Source: Caldilineaceae bacterium (lineage in GTDB: Bacteria; Chloroflexota; Anaerolineae; Caldilineales; Caldilineaceae). From it: a stretch of DNA of 64,000 nucleotides. Below the pieces are notes generated by a model, which worked only from the letters and a program-made list of their open reading frames with translations, ran no database searches and had not been told where the DNA came from. Shown here one piece after another: positions 35,560-45,495 of the stretch. Where the stretch lies: contig JAJEBF010000004.1 in the NCBI GenBank assembly GCA_022824025.1, positions 62,001 through 126,000 of the forward strand. The letters run 5' to 3'. Positions within the stretch are counted from its first letter, which is position 1. Each line of letters begins with the position of its first letter. The position numbers were made by a program, and so were the translations under genes.

Positions 35560-36717
35560 ATGAGTCTTGAAAAGTTTGCCATAATCGAATCGACCTTGAG
35601 AGAAGGAGAACAGTTTGCCAATGCCTTCTTCGACAGCGGACAGAAGGACGAGATCGCCCGGTTGCTGGATGCATTCGGCGTCGAATACCTGGAGTTGACT
35701 TCGCCGGCGGCCAGCCCGCAAAGCCGGGCGGACTGCGTTCGTATCGCCGGCCTTGGCCTGCGCACAAAGCTTCTCACCCATACGCGCTGCCATCTGGACG
35801 ATGCCCGCCTCGCTGTAGATACCGGTGTCGACGGCATCGATGTGCTGTTCGGGACAAGCAGCTATCTGCGCGAGTTTTCTCACGGCAAGTCGATCCGGGA
35901 AATCATCGACAGCGCCGTGAAAGTAATCGAGTTTATCAAGAGCCAGGGCCTGGAAGTCCGCTTCAGCAGCGAAGACTCTTTTCGCAGCGATCTTGTCGAC
36001 CTGCTCACCGTATACCGCGAGGTAGATCAGATCGGCGTGGACCGAGTGGGCATCGCGGACACAGTAGGCATCGCCGACCCTCTTCAGGTCCATGATCTTG
36101 TGCGCACGCTGCGCGGTGTCGTTTCCTGCGACATCGAATTTCACGGCCACAACGATACCGGCTGCGCAATCGCAAACTCCTACTGCGCCCTGGCCGCAGG
36201 CGCCACTCACGTGGATACCTCCGTCCTCGGCATAGGGGAACGGAACGGCATCACGCCGCTGGGCGGACTGGTGGCGCGCATGTACGCCCACAGCCCCGAG
36301 CTCATTCGCAAAAAGTACGAACTCCCGATGTTGCGGGAGGTTGAAAACCTCGTCGCTGAAATTGTGGGCGTTGACGTGCCCTTCAACAATTACATCACCG
36401 GCTACACGGCTTTCACCCACAAAGCGGGAATTCATGCCAAGGCGATCCTGAATAACCCGGACACGTACGAGATTCTGGATCCTGAGGACTTCGGCCTGAC
36501 TCGCTATCTGCACATCGCACACCGGCTCACCGGCTGGAACGCTGTCAAACAGCGCGCTGAGCAGCTACAGCTGGACCTGACCGACCCGCAGGTGAAAGAG
36601 GTGACCGTGCACATAAAGGAGGAGGCAGACCAGCGCAAACTGAGCCTTGACGACGTGGATGTGTTGCTGCGCGAGTACCACAGTCGGGCGGTGACAGTAG
36701 CGCCTCCGCCGGCGTAA
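35560..36717 (+). CDS. lys20: Homocitrate synthase
   Basis: A 385-residue DRE-TIM enzyme. It condenses acetyl-CoA with 2-oxoglutarate to homocitrate, the first step of the alpha-aminoadipate lysine pathway. Motifs are [12 protein letters not shown] (catalytic Arg and Glu), TSPAASPQS and the metal-binding H195/H197 in [16 protein letters not shown] rather than DTTLRDGEQ, together with the H at the FHxHND site, is typical of homocitrate synthases over isopropylmalate synthases, and leuA is present elsewhere in this window. GGAGAG precedes the ATG. It heads the cluster with homoaconitase, LysW, LysX and LysY and is controlled by the upstream attenuator. The long leuA-type dimer regulatory domain is absent. 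Confidence 0.93.
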   Translation: MSLEKFAIIESTLREGEQFANAFFDSGQKDEIARLLDAFGVEYLELTSPAASPQSRADCVRIAGLGLRTKLLTHTRCHLDDARLAVDTGVDGIDVLFGTSSYLREFSHGKSIREIIDSAVKVIEFIKSQGLEVRFSSEDSFRSDLVDLLTVYREVDQIGVDRVGIADTVGIADPLQVHDLVRTLRGVVSCDIEFHGHNDTGCAIANSYCALAAGATHVDTSVLGIGERNGITPLGGLVARMYAHSPELIRKKYELPMLREVENLVAEIVGVDVPFNNYITGYTAFTHKAGIHAKAILNNPDTYEILDPEDFGLTRYLHIAHRLTGWNAVKQRAEQLQLDLTDPQVKEVTVHIKEEADQRKLSLDDVDVLLREYHSRAVTVAPPPA

Positions 36718-36728
36718 GGGGAACCCAT

Positions 36729-38096
36729 ATGGACCACAGGGATTCGTCCCAAAAATCGGCGGGGCAGATGAACACCAGCAACGTAGAGCCAATGACATTT
36801 GCCCAGAAGGCGCTTGCCCGCGCCAGCGGCTGTGATCGTGTCGACGTTGGCGAAGTGGTGGACGTGCGGCCCGACCTGGTGTTGAGCCACGACAACACGG
36901 CGGCCATTCGTGAGATCTGGCTGCAGTTCGGGCAGGAACGCGTGGCAGCTCCGGAGAAGCTGGCGATCACGCTGGATCATGCGGTTCCCGCGCCGACCAC
37001 AAGACACGCGCAGAATCACGCAGAGATTCGCGAGTTCGTTCGGGAGCAGGGGATCAGCAGTTTCTTTGAGGTGGGAAGGGGAATCTGTCATCAGGTCCTC
37101 AGTGAAGAGGCGCTGGTCCTGCCGGGGCAGGTAATCCTGGGCGCTGATAGCCATACCCCGCATTTTGGCTGGCTTGGCGCATTTGGCGCAGGCATTGGCC
37201 GCAGCGAAGTCGCCGCGCTCTGGGCAACGGGTGAACTTTGGTTACGCGTGCCGGAGTCGGTTCTCATCATCCTGGAGGGAGAGCTGCCGAAAGGGGTAAC
37301 CGCGAAAGACTTCGCGCTGCGCATCATCGGCGATTGGGGAGCCGATGGCGGACTGTACGCCTCGATTGAGTTCAGCGGCAGCGGCATTGAAGCCTTGAGC
37401 GTCGACTCGCGCATGGCCCTTGCCAACATGATGGCCGAGTTCGGAGCAAAGTCTTCCTATATCAGGCCGGACGGCAGAACGCGAGATTACCTCGATGCCG
37501 TCTTGGAGAGGCGGGCGGCAAGGAGTGAAGCTGCGGGCCGATTGGGCAGTCCTCCTCTGAGGGCCGCGAGTACGCAGCTTTTTCCCGATGAGGGCGCCGC
37601 TTACAGCGCAACGTACCGTTACGACGCAGACGAGCTGGAGCCGACTGTTTCCTGCCCGCACACGGTGGACAACGTCGCGCCGCTGTCTGCCGTAGCGGGG
37701 ACAGTGGTGCAGCAGGCGTTCATCGGCACCTGCACAAATGGCCGTCTTGAAGACATCGCCGAAGCTGCGGAGGTTGTGCGGGGCCGCCAATTGGCCGCGG
37801 GGACGCGTCTGCTTGTCATTCCCGCATCAAGCCTGGTGTTGCAGGAGAGCATGGAACGGGGCTACATTCAGGCGCTTGTTGCGGCGGGGGCCGTCATTGG
37901 GACGCCGGGGTGTGGGCCGTGCATGGGCAACCACATGGGCGTGCCGGCGACGGGTGAAGTGACGATTTCGAGCGCGAACCGCAATTTCCGAGGGCGCATG
38001 GGCACAACTGACGCCGAGATTTATTTGGCGAATCCGGCGGTGGTGGCGGCATCGGCGGTTGCCGGCAGGATCGCTGACCCCAGGGACCTCGTGTGA
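36729..38096 (+). CDS. lysT: Homoaconitase large subunit (LysT/HacA)
   Basis: A 455-residue 3-isopropylmalate dehydratase/homoaconitase large subunit. It binds a [4Fe-4S] cluster through C335 ([10 protein letters not shown]) and C395/C398 ([11 protein letters not shown]). With LysU it isomerises homocitrate to homoisocitrate via homoaconitate. Other family blocks are [27 protein letters not shown] and [12 protein letters not shown]. Isopropylmalate isomerases are close homologues; the lysine assignment rests on the homocitrate synthase immediately upstream (11 bases) and LysW downstream. An internal ATG at 36768 is a possible shorter start, but the GGGGA before 36729 favours the longer form. 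Confidence 0.9.
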   Translation: MDHRDSSQKSAGQMNTSNVEPMTFAQKALARASGCDRVDVGEVVDVRPDLVLSHDNTAAIREIWLQFGQERVAAPEKLAITLDHAVPAPTTRHAQNHAEIREFVREQGISSFFEVGRGICHQVLSEEALVLPGQVILGADSHTPHFGWLGAFGAGIGRSEVAALWATGELWLRVPESVLIILEGELPKGVTAKDFALRIIGDWGADGGLYASIEFSGSGIEALSVDSRMALANMMAEFGAKSSYIRPDGRTRDYLDAVLERRAARSEAAGRLGSPPLRAASTQLFPDEGAAYSATYRYDADELEPTVSCPHTVDNVAPLSAVAGTVVQQAFIGTCTNGRLEDIAEAAEVVRGRQLAAGTRLLVIPASSLVLQESMERGYIQALVAAGAVIGTPGCGPCMGNHMGVPATGEVTISSANRNFRGRMGTTDAEIYLANPAVVAASAVAGRIADPRDLV

Positions 38097-38183
38097 GACA
38101 CTTTGTCACGGATTTGAGCGGCCGCCACGAGTTCCGGACCGACCGGTTCGGCGCGAGCCGTTAGCTCGATAGGAGGCAGATAC

Positions 38184-38678
38184 GTGATCCAAGGCAGAGC
38201 CTGGAAATACGGAGACAATGTGAATACTGACGTGTTGTTTCCAGGCAAATACACGTATACCGCCAAGGGACGAGATGAGATCGCAATCCATGCGCTGGAA
38301 GACTTGGACCCTGCCTTCGCATCCAATGTTCGCGAGGGCGATGTCATCGTAGGGGGACGAAACTTTGGCTGCGGCTCCAGCCGGGAACAGGCCGCGACAT
38401 GTCTGGTTTATAACGGTGTCGGCGCGGTGATTGCCGAGAGTTTTGCGCGCATTTTTTACCGCAACGCCATCAACAACGGCCTGCTGGCAATCGTTTGCCC
38501 GGAAGCCGCGCAGGCGATCCAGGGGCAGGAAGTGGTTTCCGTTGACCTGGAGCGGATGGAAATCGAGTGCGAATCCGGCTGCTTCAGGTTTCCGGCTCTG
38601 AGCGAAACCGTACAGGAAATCCTGGAGGCAGGCGGTTTAATTGAGCAGGTTAGGCGGCGACTCGCATCGGTTAAATAG
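38184..38678 (+). CDS. lysU: Homoaconitase small subunit (LysU/HacB)
   Basis: A 164-residue swivel-domain subunit. Family blocks are [15 protein letters not shown] near the N-terminus, [14 protein letters not shown] (substrate-binding loop) and [15 protein letters not shown]. The YT sequence after PGKY and the absence of Leu-specific residues are compatible with homoaconitase, but the pairing with lysT is the main argument. The start is GTG with AGGAGG 9 bases upstream. The stop is followed at once by a GCGCCCC/GGGGCGC stem without a T-run (38678-38694), which may slow polymerase or stabilise the mRNA end. Confidence 0.9.
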   Translation: MIQGRAWKYGDNVNTDVLFPGKYTYTAKGRDEIAIHALEDLDPAFASNVREGDVIVGGRNFGCGSSREQAATCLVYNGVGAVIAESFARIFYRNAINNGLLAIVCPEAAQAIQGQEVVSVDLERMEIECESGCFRFPALSETVQEILEAGGLIEQVRRRLASVK

Positions 38679-38731
38679 CGCCCCTGAGGGGGCGCAAAGC
38701 TGCCTAATGGCTTGGAAGCGGGTTAGAAGCT

Positions 38732-39193
38732 GTGCGGTCGCCTTTGTTTGCGAGATTCCTGCACCGACTTCAGAGGCTGTTTTGGAGCCTGACAAGACAA
38801 CTGACAGTCGGCGTTAGGCTGCTGGCAGTTAGAGACGGTAAAGTCCTTCTGGTCAGACACACTTATCTGGAGGGCTGGTACCTTCCGGGCGGGGGTGTGC
38901 AGGCAGGCGAATCCTTGCAGGAGGCCGTTCGGCGAGAAGCTGCCGAGGAGGCTGGGGCCGAACTGCGCGGCTTGAAGCTGTTCGGCGTTTACAGCAGTTT
39001 CTTGGAAGGAAAGAGCGATCACATCACTGTTTTTTTGTGCGAAGACTTTACCTGGCGAAAAGGAAGCAGTAGCGAAATCGAATGCGTCGCTTGTTTCGCG
39101 CTCGAAGATCTTCCTGAAGGGACTTCGCCCGGCGCCCGCAGACGGATTGCCGAATATGTCGCCGGGGGAGTGGCGGTGGCGGCGCGCTGGTGA
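38732..39193 (+). CDS. NUDIX hydrolase
   Basis: A 153-residue protein with a complete Nudix box from G54 to G75: G-x5-E60, then R68-E69 and E72-E73 (pattern GX5EX7REUXEEXGU). The preceding WYLPGGG is typical. Nudix enzymes cleave nucleoside diphosphates linked to another moiety. The N-terminal 25 residues are basic and hydrophobic (FARFLHRLQRLFWSL) and could be an amphipathic helix. It starts with GTG. It interrupts the lysine gene order between lysU and lysW, and no link with lysine synthesis is evident. Confidence 0.87.
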   Translation: MRSPLFARFLHRLQRLFWSLTRQLTVGVRLLAVRDGKVLLVRHTYLEGWYLPGGGVQAGESLQEAVRREAAEEAGAELRGLKLFGVYSSFLEGKSDHITVFLCEDFTWRKGSSSEIECVACFALEDLPEGTSPGARRRIAEYVAGGVAVAARW

Positions 39194-39266
39194 AGAGCCA
39201 TCAGTAAGAAATGGTTCACTTTTATCGTTAGTAAACACGAATTAATCAAGCATCAGGAGAAGTGGA

Positions 39267-39452
39267 ATGGCTGTACGAACCGTTACCGCCGTGGCCGAAT
39301 GTCCGGAATGCTTCGGCGATGTGGAGCTCAGTGACGTGATGGAGAACGAAATCGTCCAGTGCGGCGAATGCGGGGTGGACTTGGAGGTTCTCTCGATCGA
39401 CCCCGTCGCGCTCGAGCTGGCGCCGGAAGAAGACGAAGACTGGGGGGAATAG
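39267..39452 (+). CDS. lysW: Lysine biosynthesis amino-group carrier protein LysW
   Basis: A 61-residue acidic carrier. C12/C15 (CPEC) and C32/C35 (CGEC) form a zinc-binding site, and the C-terminus ends in EDWGE, the hallmark whose terminal Glu side chain is joined to the amino group of alpha-aminoadipate by LysX. The protein then carries intermediates through LysZ, LysY, LysJ and LysK, protecting the amino group as N-acetyl does in arginine synthesis. AGGAG is 7 bases before the ATG. The gene ends 5 bases before lysX. This is one of the most confident identifications in the window. Confidence 0.97.
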   Translation: MAVRTVTAVAECPECFGDVELSDVMENEIVQCGECGVDLEVLSIDPVALELAPEEDEDWGE

Positions 39453-39457
39453 GACCG

Positions 39458-40339
39458 ATGCGGGTAGGCATACTTTACAGCCGCGTGCGCGCCGAAGAGA
39501 AGCTGCTGTTCGAGGAATTCTCTCAGAGAGGCGCGGAATTCGACCTGCTTGACGATCGCAAGCTGATCTTCGATATCACAGGCGGGGAGGAATTGACCGC
39601 TCGTTACGAGGAATATGATGTAATTGTGGAACGCTGTATCCATCACGGGCGAGCGCTGGTCAGCTTACGCATACTCAACGACCGCGGCATCGCGACGGTC
39701 AACTCGGTGCAAGTAGCCGACGTCTGCGGCGACAAGTTGCAGACGACGAGCGCTCTGACCGCGGCAGGCATTCCATCACCTCGTACTCTGGTCGCCTTTA
39801 CCACGGACGGGGCCCTTGAAGCGATGGAAGAGTTGGGCTACCCGGTCGTGATGAAGCCGTCAATCGGATCGTGGGGCCGGCTGTTGAGTAAAATAAATGA
39901 CCGCGAGGCCGCTGAGACTGTACTTGAACACAAGGAAGTGCTGGGAACGTACCACCACAGCATCTTCTACATCCAGGAGTATATCGAAAAACCGGGACGG
40001 GATATCCGGGCATTTACCATCGGCAGCGAGACAGTTTGCGCTATCTACAGAGACTCGTCCCATTGGATTACCAATACGGCCCGCGGCGGCCAGGCATCTG
40101 TTTGTCCTGTAACGCCTGAGTTGAATGATCTTTGCGTGCGCGCGGCCAGGGCGGTCGGCGGTGGATGTGTGGCAATCGACGTTCTGGAGGACCCGGACCG
40201 CGGGCTTCTCGTGAACGAAGTGAACTACACGATGGAGTTCCGCAACAGCGTACAGCCAACCGGGGTCAACATCCCTGGCCGAATCGCTGATTTTGCCCTG
40301 CAAGTGGGGCGTGAAGGATGGGAAGCGGCCAACAGGTAA
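39458..40339 (+). CDS. lysX: LysW:alpha-aminoadipate ligase LysX
   Basis: A 293-residue ATP-grasp ligase that attaches alpha-aminoadipate to the LysW C-terminal Glu. ATP-grasp features are [34 protein letters not shown] and the metal/substrate block [16 protein letters not shown] 39458 begins the first strand (MRVGILYSR); an upstream in-frame start at 39359 would run inside lysW and adds only Arg/Gly-rich sequence, so it is rejected. RimK and ArgX are close relatives; adjacency to lysW fixes the identity, although dual lysine/arginine use occurs in some lineages. Confidence 0.93.
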   Translation: MRVGILYSRVRAEEKLLFEEFSQRGAEFDLLDDRKLIFDITGGEELTARYEEYDVIVERCIHHGRALVSLRILNDRGIATVNSVQVADVCGDKLQTTSALTAAGIPSPRTLVAFTTDGALEAMEELGYPVVMKPSIGSWGRLLSKINDREAAETVLEHKEVLGTYHHSIFYIQEYIEKPGRDIRAFTIGSETVCAIYRDSSHWITNTARGGQASVCPVTPELNDLCVRAARAVGGGCVAIDVLEDPDRGLLVNEVNYTMEFRNSVQPTGVNIPGRIADFALQVGREGWEAANR

Positions 40340-40372
40340 TGTGACCCAAATGAGATTGCGGGACCGAGGAAA

Positions 40373-41470
40373 GTGAATGGTGAAGTCGTGGAGCAGGTGA
40401 ATCAAATTAGCAGGATTACAGTGTCGATATTGGGGGCCAGCGGCTATGCCGGGGGCGAACTGCTGCGCCTCCTTCTGGATCATCCGCAAGTTGAGATCGC
40501 CCAGGTAACGAGCGAGCGCAACGCCGGTTCATTCGTTCATTTCACACATCCGAACTTACGCGGTCGCACTAGGCTGAAGTTTGTCAGCGCCGCTGAGTTG
40601 GCGCCCTGTGACCTGCTGGTGCTGGGGCTTCCCCATGGCGGGGCGATGGGCCGCATCGATGAATTTACGGAGCTCGCCGATCGCATTGTCGATCTCAGCG
40701 CCGACTTCCGGCTGCAGGACCCGCAAGCCTACGTAGACTGGTACGGCAAAGAGCACACAGCGCCTGACTGGCTGGGCAGATTCGTCTATGGGCTGCCGGA
40801 GCTGTTTCGCCAGCAAATCGAAGGCGCCAAATTCGTGAGCGGGGTCGGCTGCAATGCCACAGCCAGTACACTGGCCGTATGGCCGCTCTTCGCCGCCGGC
40901 CTGGCCGACCCGGAGAGAGACCTCATCTGCGAGGTCAAGGTAGGCAGCAGTGAAGGCGGAAACCGTGCCGGCGACGCCACGCACCACCCGGAACGGGCGC
41001 GGACCATGCGCAGCTTTGCGCCAACCGGCCACCGCCACACCGCTGAGCTCCTGCAAGCGATTGCCAGAGCTGACGCCGAAGACTACTCCGCCGTGTCGGC
41101 CCATCTGAGCGCAACCGCGGTCGACAATGTACGCGGTGTGCTGGCGACGGCCCATGTCTTCGCAAAAGATGGTGTCACCGAGCGCGATCTCTGGCGCGCC
41201 TACCGGCAGACCTACCGAGACGAGCCCTTCGTGCGCATCGTCAAGGAGAAGACCGGCATCTACCGTTACCCAGAGCCGAAAATCCTTAGCGGAAGCAACT
41301 ATGCCGACGTAGGATTCGAACTGGACGAGCGCACGGGTCGCGTTGTCGCCCTTTGCGCCATAGACAACCTGGTGAAAGGCGCGGCCGGCAGCGCTCTCCA
41401 GAGCATGAATCTCATGTATGGCTGGGACGAGGCGACCGCATTGGGTTTCCCGGGACTGCATCCAGTTTAA
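40373..41470 (+). CDS. lysY: LysW-aminoadipate semialdehyde dehydrogenase LysY (ArgC family)
   Basis: This 365-residue ArgC-type reductase has an N-terminal NADP Rossmann loop GASGYAGGELLR and catalytic C160 in GVGCNATAS. GSSEGGNRAGDATHHPER and GHRHTAE follow. It should reduce LysW-aminoadipyl-6-phosphate to the semialdehyde. ArgC of arginine synthesis is homologous; the position directly after lysW-lysX favours LysY, and bifunctional LysY/ArgC is also possible. It starts at GTG with GAGGA 5 bases upstream. The kinase (lysZ), aminotransferase (lysJ) and hydrolase (lysK) genes are not in this window. Confidence 0.9.
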   Translation: MNGEVVEQVNQISRITVSILGASGYAGGELLRLLLDHPQVEIAQVTSERNAGSFVHFTHPNLRGRTRLKFVSAAELAPCDLLVLGLPHGGAMGRIDEFTELADRIVDLSADFRLQDPQAYVDWYGKEHTAPDWLGRFVYGLPELFRQQIEGAKFVSGVGCNATASTLAVWPLFAAGLADPERDLICEVKVGSSEGGNRAGDATHHPERARTMRSFAPTGHRHTAELLQAIARADAEDYSAVSAHLSATAVDNVRGVLATAHVFAKDGVTERDLWRAYRQTYRDEPFVRIVKEKTGIYRYPEPKILSGSNYADVGFELDERTGRVVALCAIDNLVKGAAGSALQSMNLMYGWDEATALGFPGLHPV

Positions 41471-41643
41471 CCCCCTTTGTGAGACTGGCGTCGGTCAGAC
41501 GGCGGAGCGGAATCTTGTGGCGGACATAACTCGATGACCCCCGTCCCGAGGAATGGTGGGAACCGCGTGAAGGGCCTCCCATCTCCGCCAGGACGCGTCG
41601 TACCAAAGACCAGGGACACATAGGCCGTGGAGCGTGGTCGGCC

Positions 41644-42219
41644 ATGGTTAGCACGAATCTGAAATCGCTTATCTCCTTCCTTTGGACGCCAGGCCGGCGA
41701 CGACTATCGCTTTCTCTCGAAGGCGATGCGGACGCCGCCGCACGGCGCCTCGCGGAAGCGCTGCGCGCAAGCGAGGAAGTATCCGGTCGCGTTGCAGGAA
41801 GAGGGGTCAAGATCAGACGACTGCCGAAAAAGTCCAGAGTCAGAGGCATATTTGCGACCTACTTTTACGCCGTCTTTCAGGAAAATGGGGCGAACTGCCG
41901 CTTGGTGGGTCATTTCCAGTGGCATCCGGTGGGACGCATCTATGCCGCCGCCTGGATGGCGTTGAGTTGCCTTGTCCCGTTGGCGTTTCTTGTCGCGGGA
42001 GCCTTGCGGGCCTCACCTGAGAGCACGGCGAAAGACGCGTTGCCCTTTGTGATTCCCTTGGTACTGCCCTTGTTACTCACTGGAATGATATTCTTGCAGC
42101 GACGCCGCGATCGGCCCGACGAAGGGGCCATCCGGCGCTGGCTCGTTGCGCTGAAAGTCGGCTGGCAAGAGATTGGAATAGAACCCACAACGTCTATTGA
42201 CCAAGAGGCCGCGAACTGA
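41644..42219 (+). CDS. Hypothetical membrane protein
   Basis: A 191-residue protein of unknown function. Residues 1-95 are basic and soluble (LWTPGRRRLSLSLEGDADAAARR; RGVKIRRLPKKSRVRG). They are followed by two membrane helices near 103-122 and 135-155 and a short C-terminal tail with WLVALKVGWQEIGIEP. The soluble part around FATYFYAVFQENGANCRLVGHF looks like a small beta domain. It lies between lysY and a MOSC gene, with a gap of 173 bases before it. No motif points to an activity. Confidence 0.65.
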   Translation: MVSTNLKSLISFLWTPGRRRLSLSLEGDADAAARRLAEALRASEEVSGRVAGRGVKIRRLPKKSRVRGIFATYFYAVFQENGANCRLVGHFQWHPVGRIYAAAWMALSCLVPLAFLVAGALRASPESTAKDALPFVIPLVLPLLLTGMIFLQRRRDRPDEGAIRRWLVALKVGWQEIGIEPTTSIDQEAAN

Positions 42220-42248
42220 CCCGGCCAGGACAAAGGAGGAGTCGATCA

Positions 42249-42794
42249 ATGTCGAAGGCAACCCATAGGGATTTGGCGGAACTGGAACTCAATCTGGACG
42301 ACATTCGGCGTTCGCCGAAGAGCGAGGGCAAGCTGGCCCTCATCGTGAAACGCCCCCGTGCCGGCGAACGGGAGGTAATGGAGGACGGAGAGCTTACCGT
42401 CGCTGAAGGCCTTGTCGGCGACAACTGGAGTACCCGTAAGCCTGACGCCCCGCCGAGCCCCGACACACAACTCACGATTATGAACGCCCGCGTTGCCGGC
42501 GCGATCTCGCAGGATAATCGCCGCTGGGCGCTCTTTGGCGATCAGTTGTATATGGACATTGAGCTGAGCGAAACCAACCTGCCTGTCGGCACGCGGCTCG
42601 CCCTTGGCGACGCCATCATCGAGGTTTCGCCGGTCGAACATACGGGTTGCAAGAAATTCGCGGAGCGCTTCGGCGTAGACGCAGTCAAGTTCGTCAGTAC
42701 CCCAGAGGGCAAAGAACTGCGGCTGCGCGGCATGTACGCAAAGGTTGTGCAACCCGGCGCCATCCGGGCCGGGGATATTGTGCGCAAGCTCTAG
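42249..42794 (+). CDS. MOSC domain-containing protein
   Basis: A 181-residue molybdenum-cofactor sulfurase C-terminal (MOSC) domain. VAEGLVGDNW is the early conserved block, and C134 in EHTGCKKFAERFG is the conserved cysteine. RGMYAKVVQPGAIRAGD closes the domain. Stand-alone MOSC proteins (YiiM/YuaD-like) are thought to bind and transfer sulfur or reduce N-hydroxylated bases with Moco; the role here is unknown. An AAAGGAG lies upstream of the ATG. A probable terminator follows at 42863. Confidence 0.87.
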   Translation: MSKATHRDLAELELNLDDIRRSPKSEGKLALIVKRPRAGEREVMEDGELTVAEGLVGDNWSTRKPDAPPSPDTQLTIMNARVAGAISQDNRRWALFGDQLYMDIELSETNLPVGTRLALGDAIIEVSPVEHTGCKKFAERFGVDAVKFVSTPEGKELRLRGMYAKVVQPGAIRAGDIVRKL

Positions 42795-43665
42795 GCGCGC
42801 AGGGTTCACTTGCGACGGCTTTCTGGCTGCGGGGCGCTGGGGTTTTCTTATCGCTGCGCTGAAGAAGGAGTCTCCCTTCTCATCCTTTTTATCAGATCGA
42901 AGCCGTGGACCTCTGATACCCGCCCGAGGATTTCACCCTGGAGAACAAGGCGTCTCCAGGCAGAACAGGTCAATGCGCAGGGCCTGTGCATTGGACTGCA
43001 TGGGCCCTGAGACCGTCATTCTCAGCGACTTTGCCTACATCTCGTGGGACCGATGCCTCTCAGTTGGGTTGGCGCAGTGGTCTTGGAACCGGTCACGTAT
43101 TTCCACTACGTGATCGCATCTGACTGACTCTTCCAGACTCTTCTGCCAATCCTGCCTCCACGCATTCAGGGTCGCGTCGGACCCATTTTCCTCAAAGCGC
43201 TGAGAAACAGGCCGCTGGCTCCTTCTGTGTAAAGGGGGTAAGTGGCCGTCTCGTTCATTGAGGGAAATCCAGCTAAAAGCACCATCCTGGGTACCTCGCG
43301 TTCGAAGAAATCGGGACAAGATGGCGCCTGCCGCCAGTGCCTGCCCGGCCCCGCCGTCGTGCTCCTCCCAGTTCATTTTCGATCAGTTGGGCGTAGCAGG
43401 GCGTATTCCCTTCCCCTGGAACACAATCCTTCTGAGCAACACATTTCAGCACTTGCCTAACCGATTTAACCCTGCCGACTGTGCTCTGTTGATGTCAGTC
43501 CAGCGTTGCATTTAGACACCGAATGAGTCGATAGCTGGCGGCGAAAGACGGCCTCAAGACCAAACCATTTTCCTTTGGCCGTATCGAGAATAGGCCCTCT
43601 ATCCAATAGCGTGGTACAATGGGTTCGTCATTTAACCTGTTACCTTACTAAACCGGATTTGAAAT
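42795..43665. other. Long intergenic region before the ABC exporter
   Basis: An 871-base gap. It holds a probable terminator near its start (42863-42890) and a TACAAT -10-like box at 43615-43620 without a good -35. Short open frames on both strands lack coding character. No tRNA, RNase P, tmRNA or repeat was recognised. Confidence 0.45.
42863..42890 (+). terminator. Probable terminator after the MOSC gene
   Basis: AGAAGG and CCTTCT form a 6-bp stem with loop AGTCTC, followed by CATCCTTTTT. It lies 68 bases after the MOSC stop. Confidence 0.5.
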
Positions 43666-45450
43666 ATGTCAACCGCCTCCGCGGAACTGCCAAAGCTTGC
43701 AAGCCCGAACCAGAACCGCCGTTTCTTGTGGCGAGCGCTCAAGCGACTCCGTCCCTACTGGCGTTTGACTGTCGCCGCATACGCCGCTCTTCTCGGCACC
43801 ACAGCCATTCTTCTCATCACGCCCCAGTTTATCCGATGGATCGTTGACCGCGGCATCCGCCAGAATGACATGCAGTTGTTGGCAATGTCTGTGCTGGGGC
43901 TGCTCGCCTTAACCGCTGTGCGCGGCCTGCTCACGTTCCTTTCGAGTCTGTTTGCGGAAAAGGCATCGCAGAGCGTCTCCTACGGTTTGCGCCGCGACCT
44001 TCATGCCAAGCTGACCGAGCTCTCCTTTGCCTACCACGACCGCACCGAATCAGGTCAGCTCCTGTCACGCTCAATGCAGGACGTGGAGAGGCTGCGCATG
44101 CTCACGGGCCGGTCGGTCCTTGGTCTTGCGAATGGCGTTGTTCTGCTGATCGGCTCTGCCACAGCCCTGATTCTGATGGATCCCCTGCTGGCCTTGCTGG
44201 CGATGCTCACCATGCCTGTTTTGGCGCATCGCGCCATGCGTTTCGGCGCCCGCTACCGCCCCCTTTCGATGGAGATACAGCAGCAGCTGGCCGTGTTGAC
44301 AACCCGGTTGGAACAGAACCTGCGCGGCGCCCGCATTGTGAAGGCCTTCGCCCAGGAAGACGCTGAAATCGACCGCTTTGAAACGGAAAACCGGAGGTGG
44401 TTCGGTTTGGCCGCGTCCACGGCCCGCCTGACTGCGCTCAATATGCCTCTGCTGGATCTGATCGCTAACCTCGCCACCGTCGTCATCGTCTGGCTGGGCG
44501 GGTACTTGGTCATTCGCGGCAATCTGACTCTTGGAGAGCTGATCGCTTTCATCACCTACCTGGCCCAGCTGACTTCTCCGATACGCAGGCTGGGATTCCT
44601 TGTTCCGTCGATTGCAATGGCCGGCGCGTCTGCCGAGCGGGTATTCGAAATACTGGACGAAGAGACGCAGGTCCAAGAGGCAGTGGACGCGACGCCGCTT
44701 GGGCCGATTCGCGGCCAGCTTCGCTTCGAAGGCGTCTCCTTCAGCTACACCCGCCCGCACAATGTCCTGGAGAAGGTTTCATTTGAAATACAGCCCGGCC
44801 AGGTGCTCGCCTTGCTCGGCCCAACCGGATCGGGCAAATCTTCTTTCATCAACATGATTCCGCGCTTCTATGATCCAACGGAGGGCCGTGTTCTGCTCGA
44901 TGGACAGGACATCCGTAAGGCAACACTTCACTCGCTCCGCAGTCAGATTGGAATCGTCCTCCAGGAGTCAACGCTCTTTGCCGCAACCATTCGCGAAAAC
45001 ATCGCCTTTGGCCGCGCCGACGCGACAGAGGAAGAAGTGGTTGAAGCAGCCAAGGCGGCTCAAGCCCACGATTTCATCGAGAGTTTCCCCGACGGATATG
45101 AAACAAAGGTGGGTGAACGAGGCGCGACGCTTTCCGGCGGCCAGCGTCAGCGGGTCGCCATCGCCCGTACCCTGCTAACCGACCCTCGCATCCTGATCCT
45201 GGACGACGCCACGTCCAGCGTCGATACGCAGACCGAGCACCTGATACAGTTGGCGTTGTCCAATCTGATGAAGGGCCGCACCTCGGTCATTATTGCGCAG
45301 CGTCTCAGCACGGTCCGTCTGGCCGATCAGATCCTGATTCTGGAAAGGGGAAGGATTGCCGCGGCGGGAAATCACGAGGAACTTTTCGAGAAGTCTCCGC
45401 TCTATCGAAAGATCTACGAAGTACAGTTACAGGGGGTCGAACTCGCGTAA
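43666..45450 (+). CDS. ABC exporter half-transporter, degenerate-site subunit
   Basis: A 594-residue protein with six membrane helices fused to an ABC ATPase. Walker A is GPTGSGKSS starting at G385, the signature is LSGGQ, and Walker B is ILILDDATSS. The catalytic Glu after Walker B is replaced by D514, and the switch His is Q545 (IIAQRLSTVR). These are the replacements known from the non-hydrolytic site of heterodimeric type IV exporters (BmrC/D, TM287/288). It should pair with the next gene, 45 bases downstream. The exported substrate (lipid, drug or peptide) is unknown. Confidence 0.92.
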   Translation: MSTASAELPKLASPNQNRRFLWRALKRLRPYWRLTVAAYAALLGTTAILLITPQFIRWIVDRGIRQNDMQLLAMSVLGLLALTAVRGLLTFLSSLFAEKASQSVSYGLRRDLHAKLTELSFAYHDRTESGQLLSRSMQDVERLRMLTGRSVLGLANGVVLLIGSATALILMDPLLALLAMLTMPVLAHRAMRFGARYRPLSMEIQQQLAVLTTRLEQNLRGARIVKAFAQEDAEIDRFETENRRWFGLAASTARLTALNMPLLDLIANLATVVIVWLGGYLVIRGNLTLGELIAFITYLAQLTSPIRRLGFLVPSIAMAGASAERVFEILDEETQVQEAVDATPLGPIRGQLRFEGVSFSYTRPHNVLEKVSFEIQPGQVLALLGPTGSGKSSFINMIPRFYDPTEGRVLLDGQDIRKATLHSLRSQIGIVLQESTLFAATIRENIAFGRADATEEEVVEAAKAAQAHDFIESFPDGYETKVGERGATLSGGQRQRVAIARTLLTDPRILILDDATSSVDTQTEHLIQLALSNLMKGRTSVIIAQRLSTVRLADQILILERGRIAAAGNHEELFEKSPLYRKIYEVQLQGVELA

Positions 45451-45495
45451 GGGGTTGACGGCTGTTCAGCGTCAGTAGCCTCAAACGCATACATT

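Noticed and set aside
35380..36522. A minus-strand open frame opposite homocitrate synthase
   Set aside because: It is antisense to homocitrate synthase and to the attenuator; it has no motif.
38678..38694. GC-rich stem after lysU as a terminator
   Set aside because: It lacks a U-tract, and the lysine genes continue downstream, so a termination call is not supported.
39359..39457. An upstream in-frame start of lysX
   Set aside because: It would overlap most of lysW and adds an Arg/Gly-rich segment foreign to ATP-grasp ligases; ATG 39458 begins the first strand.
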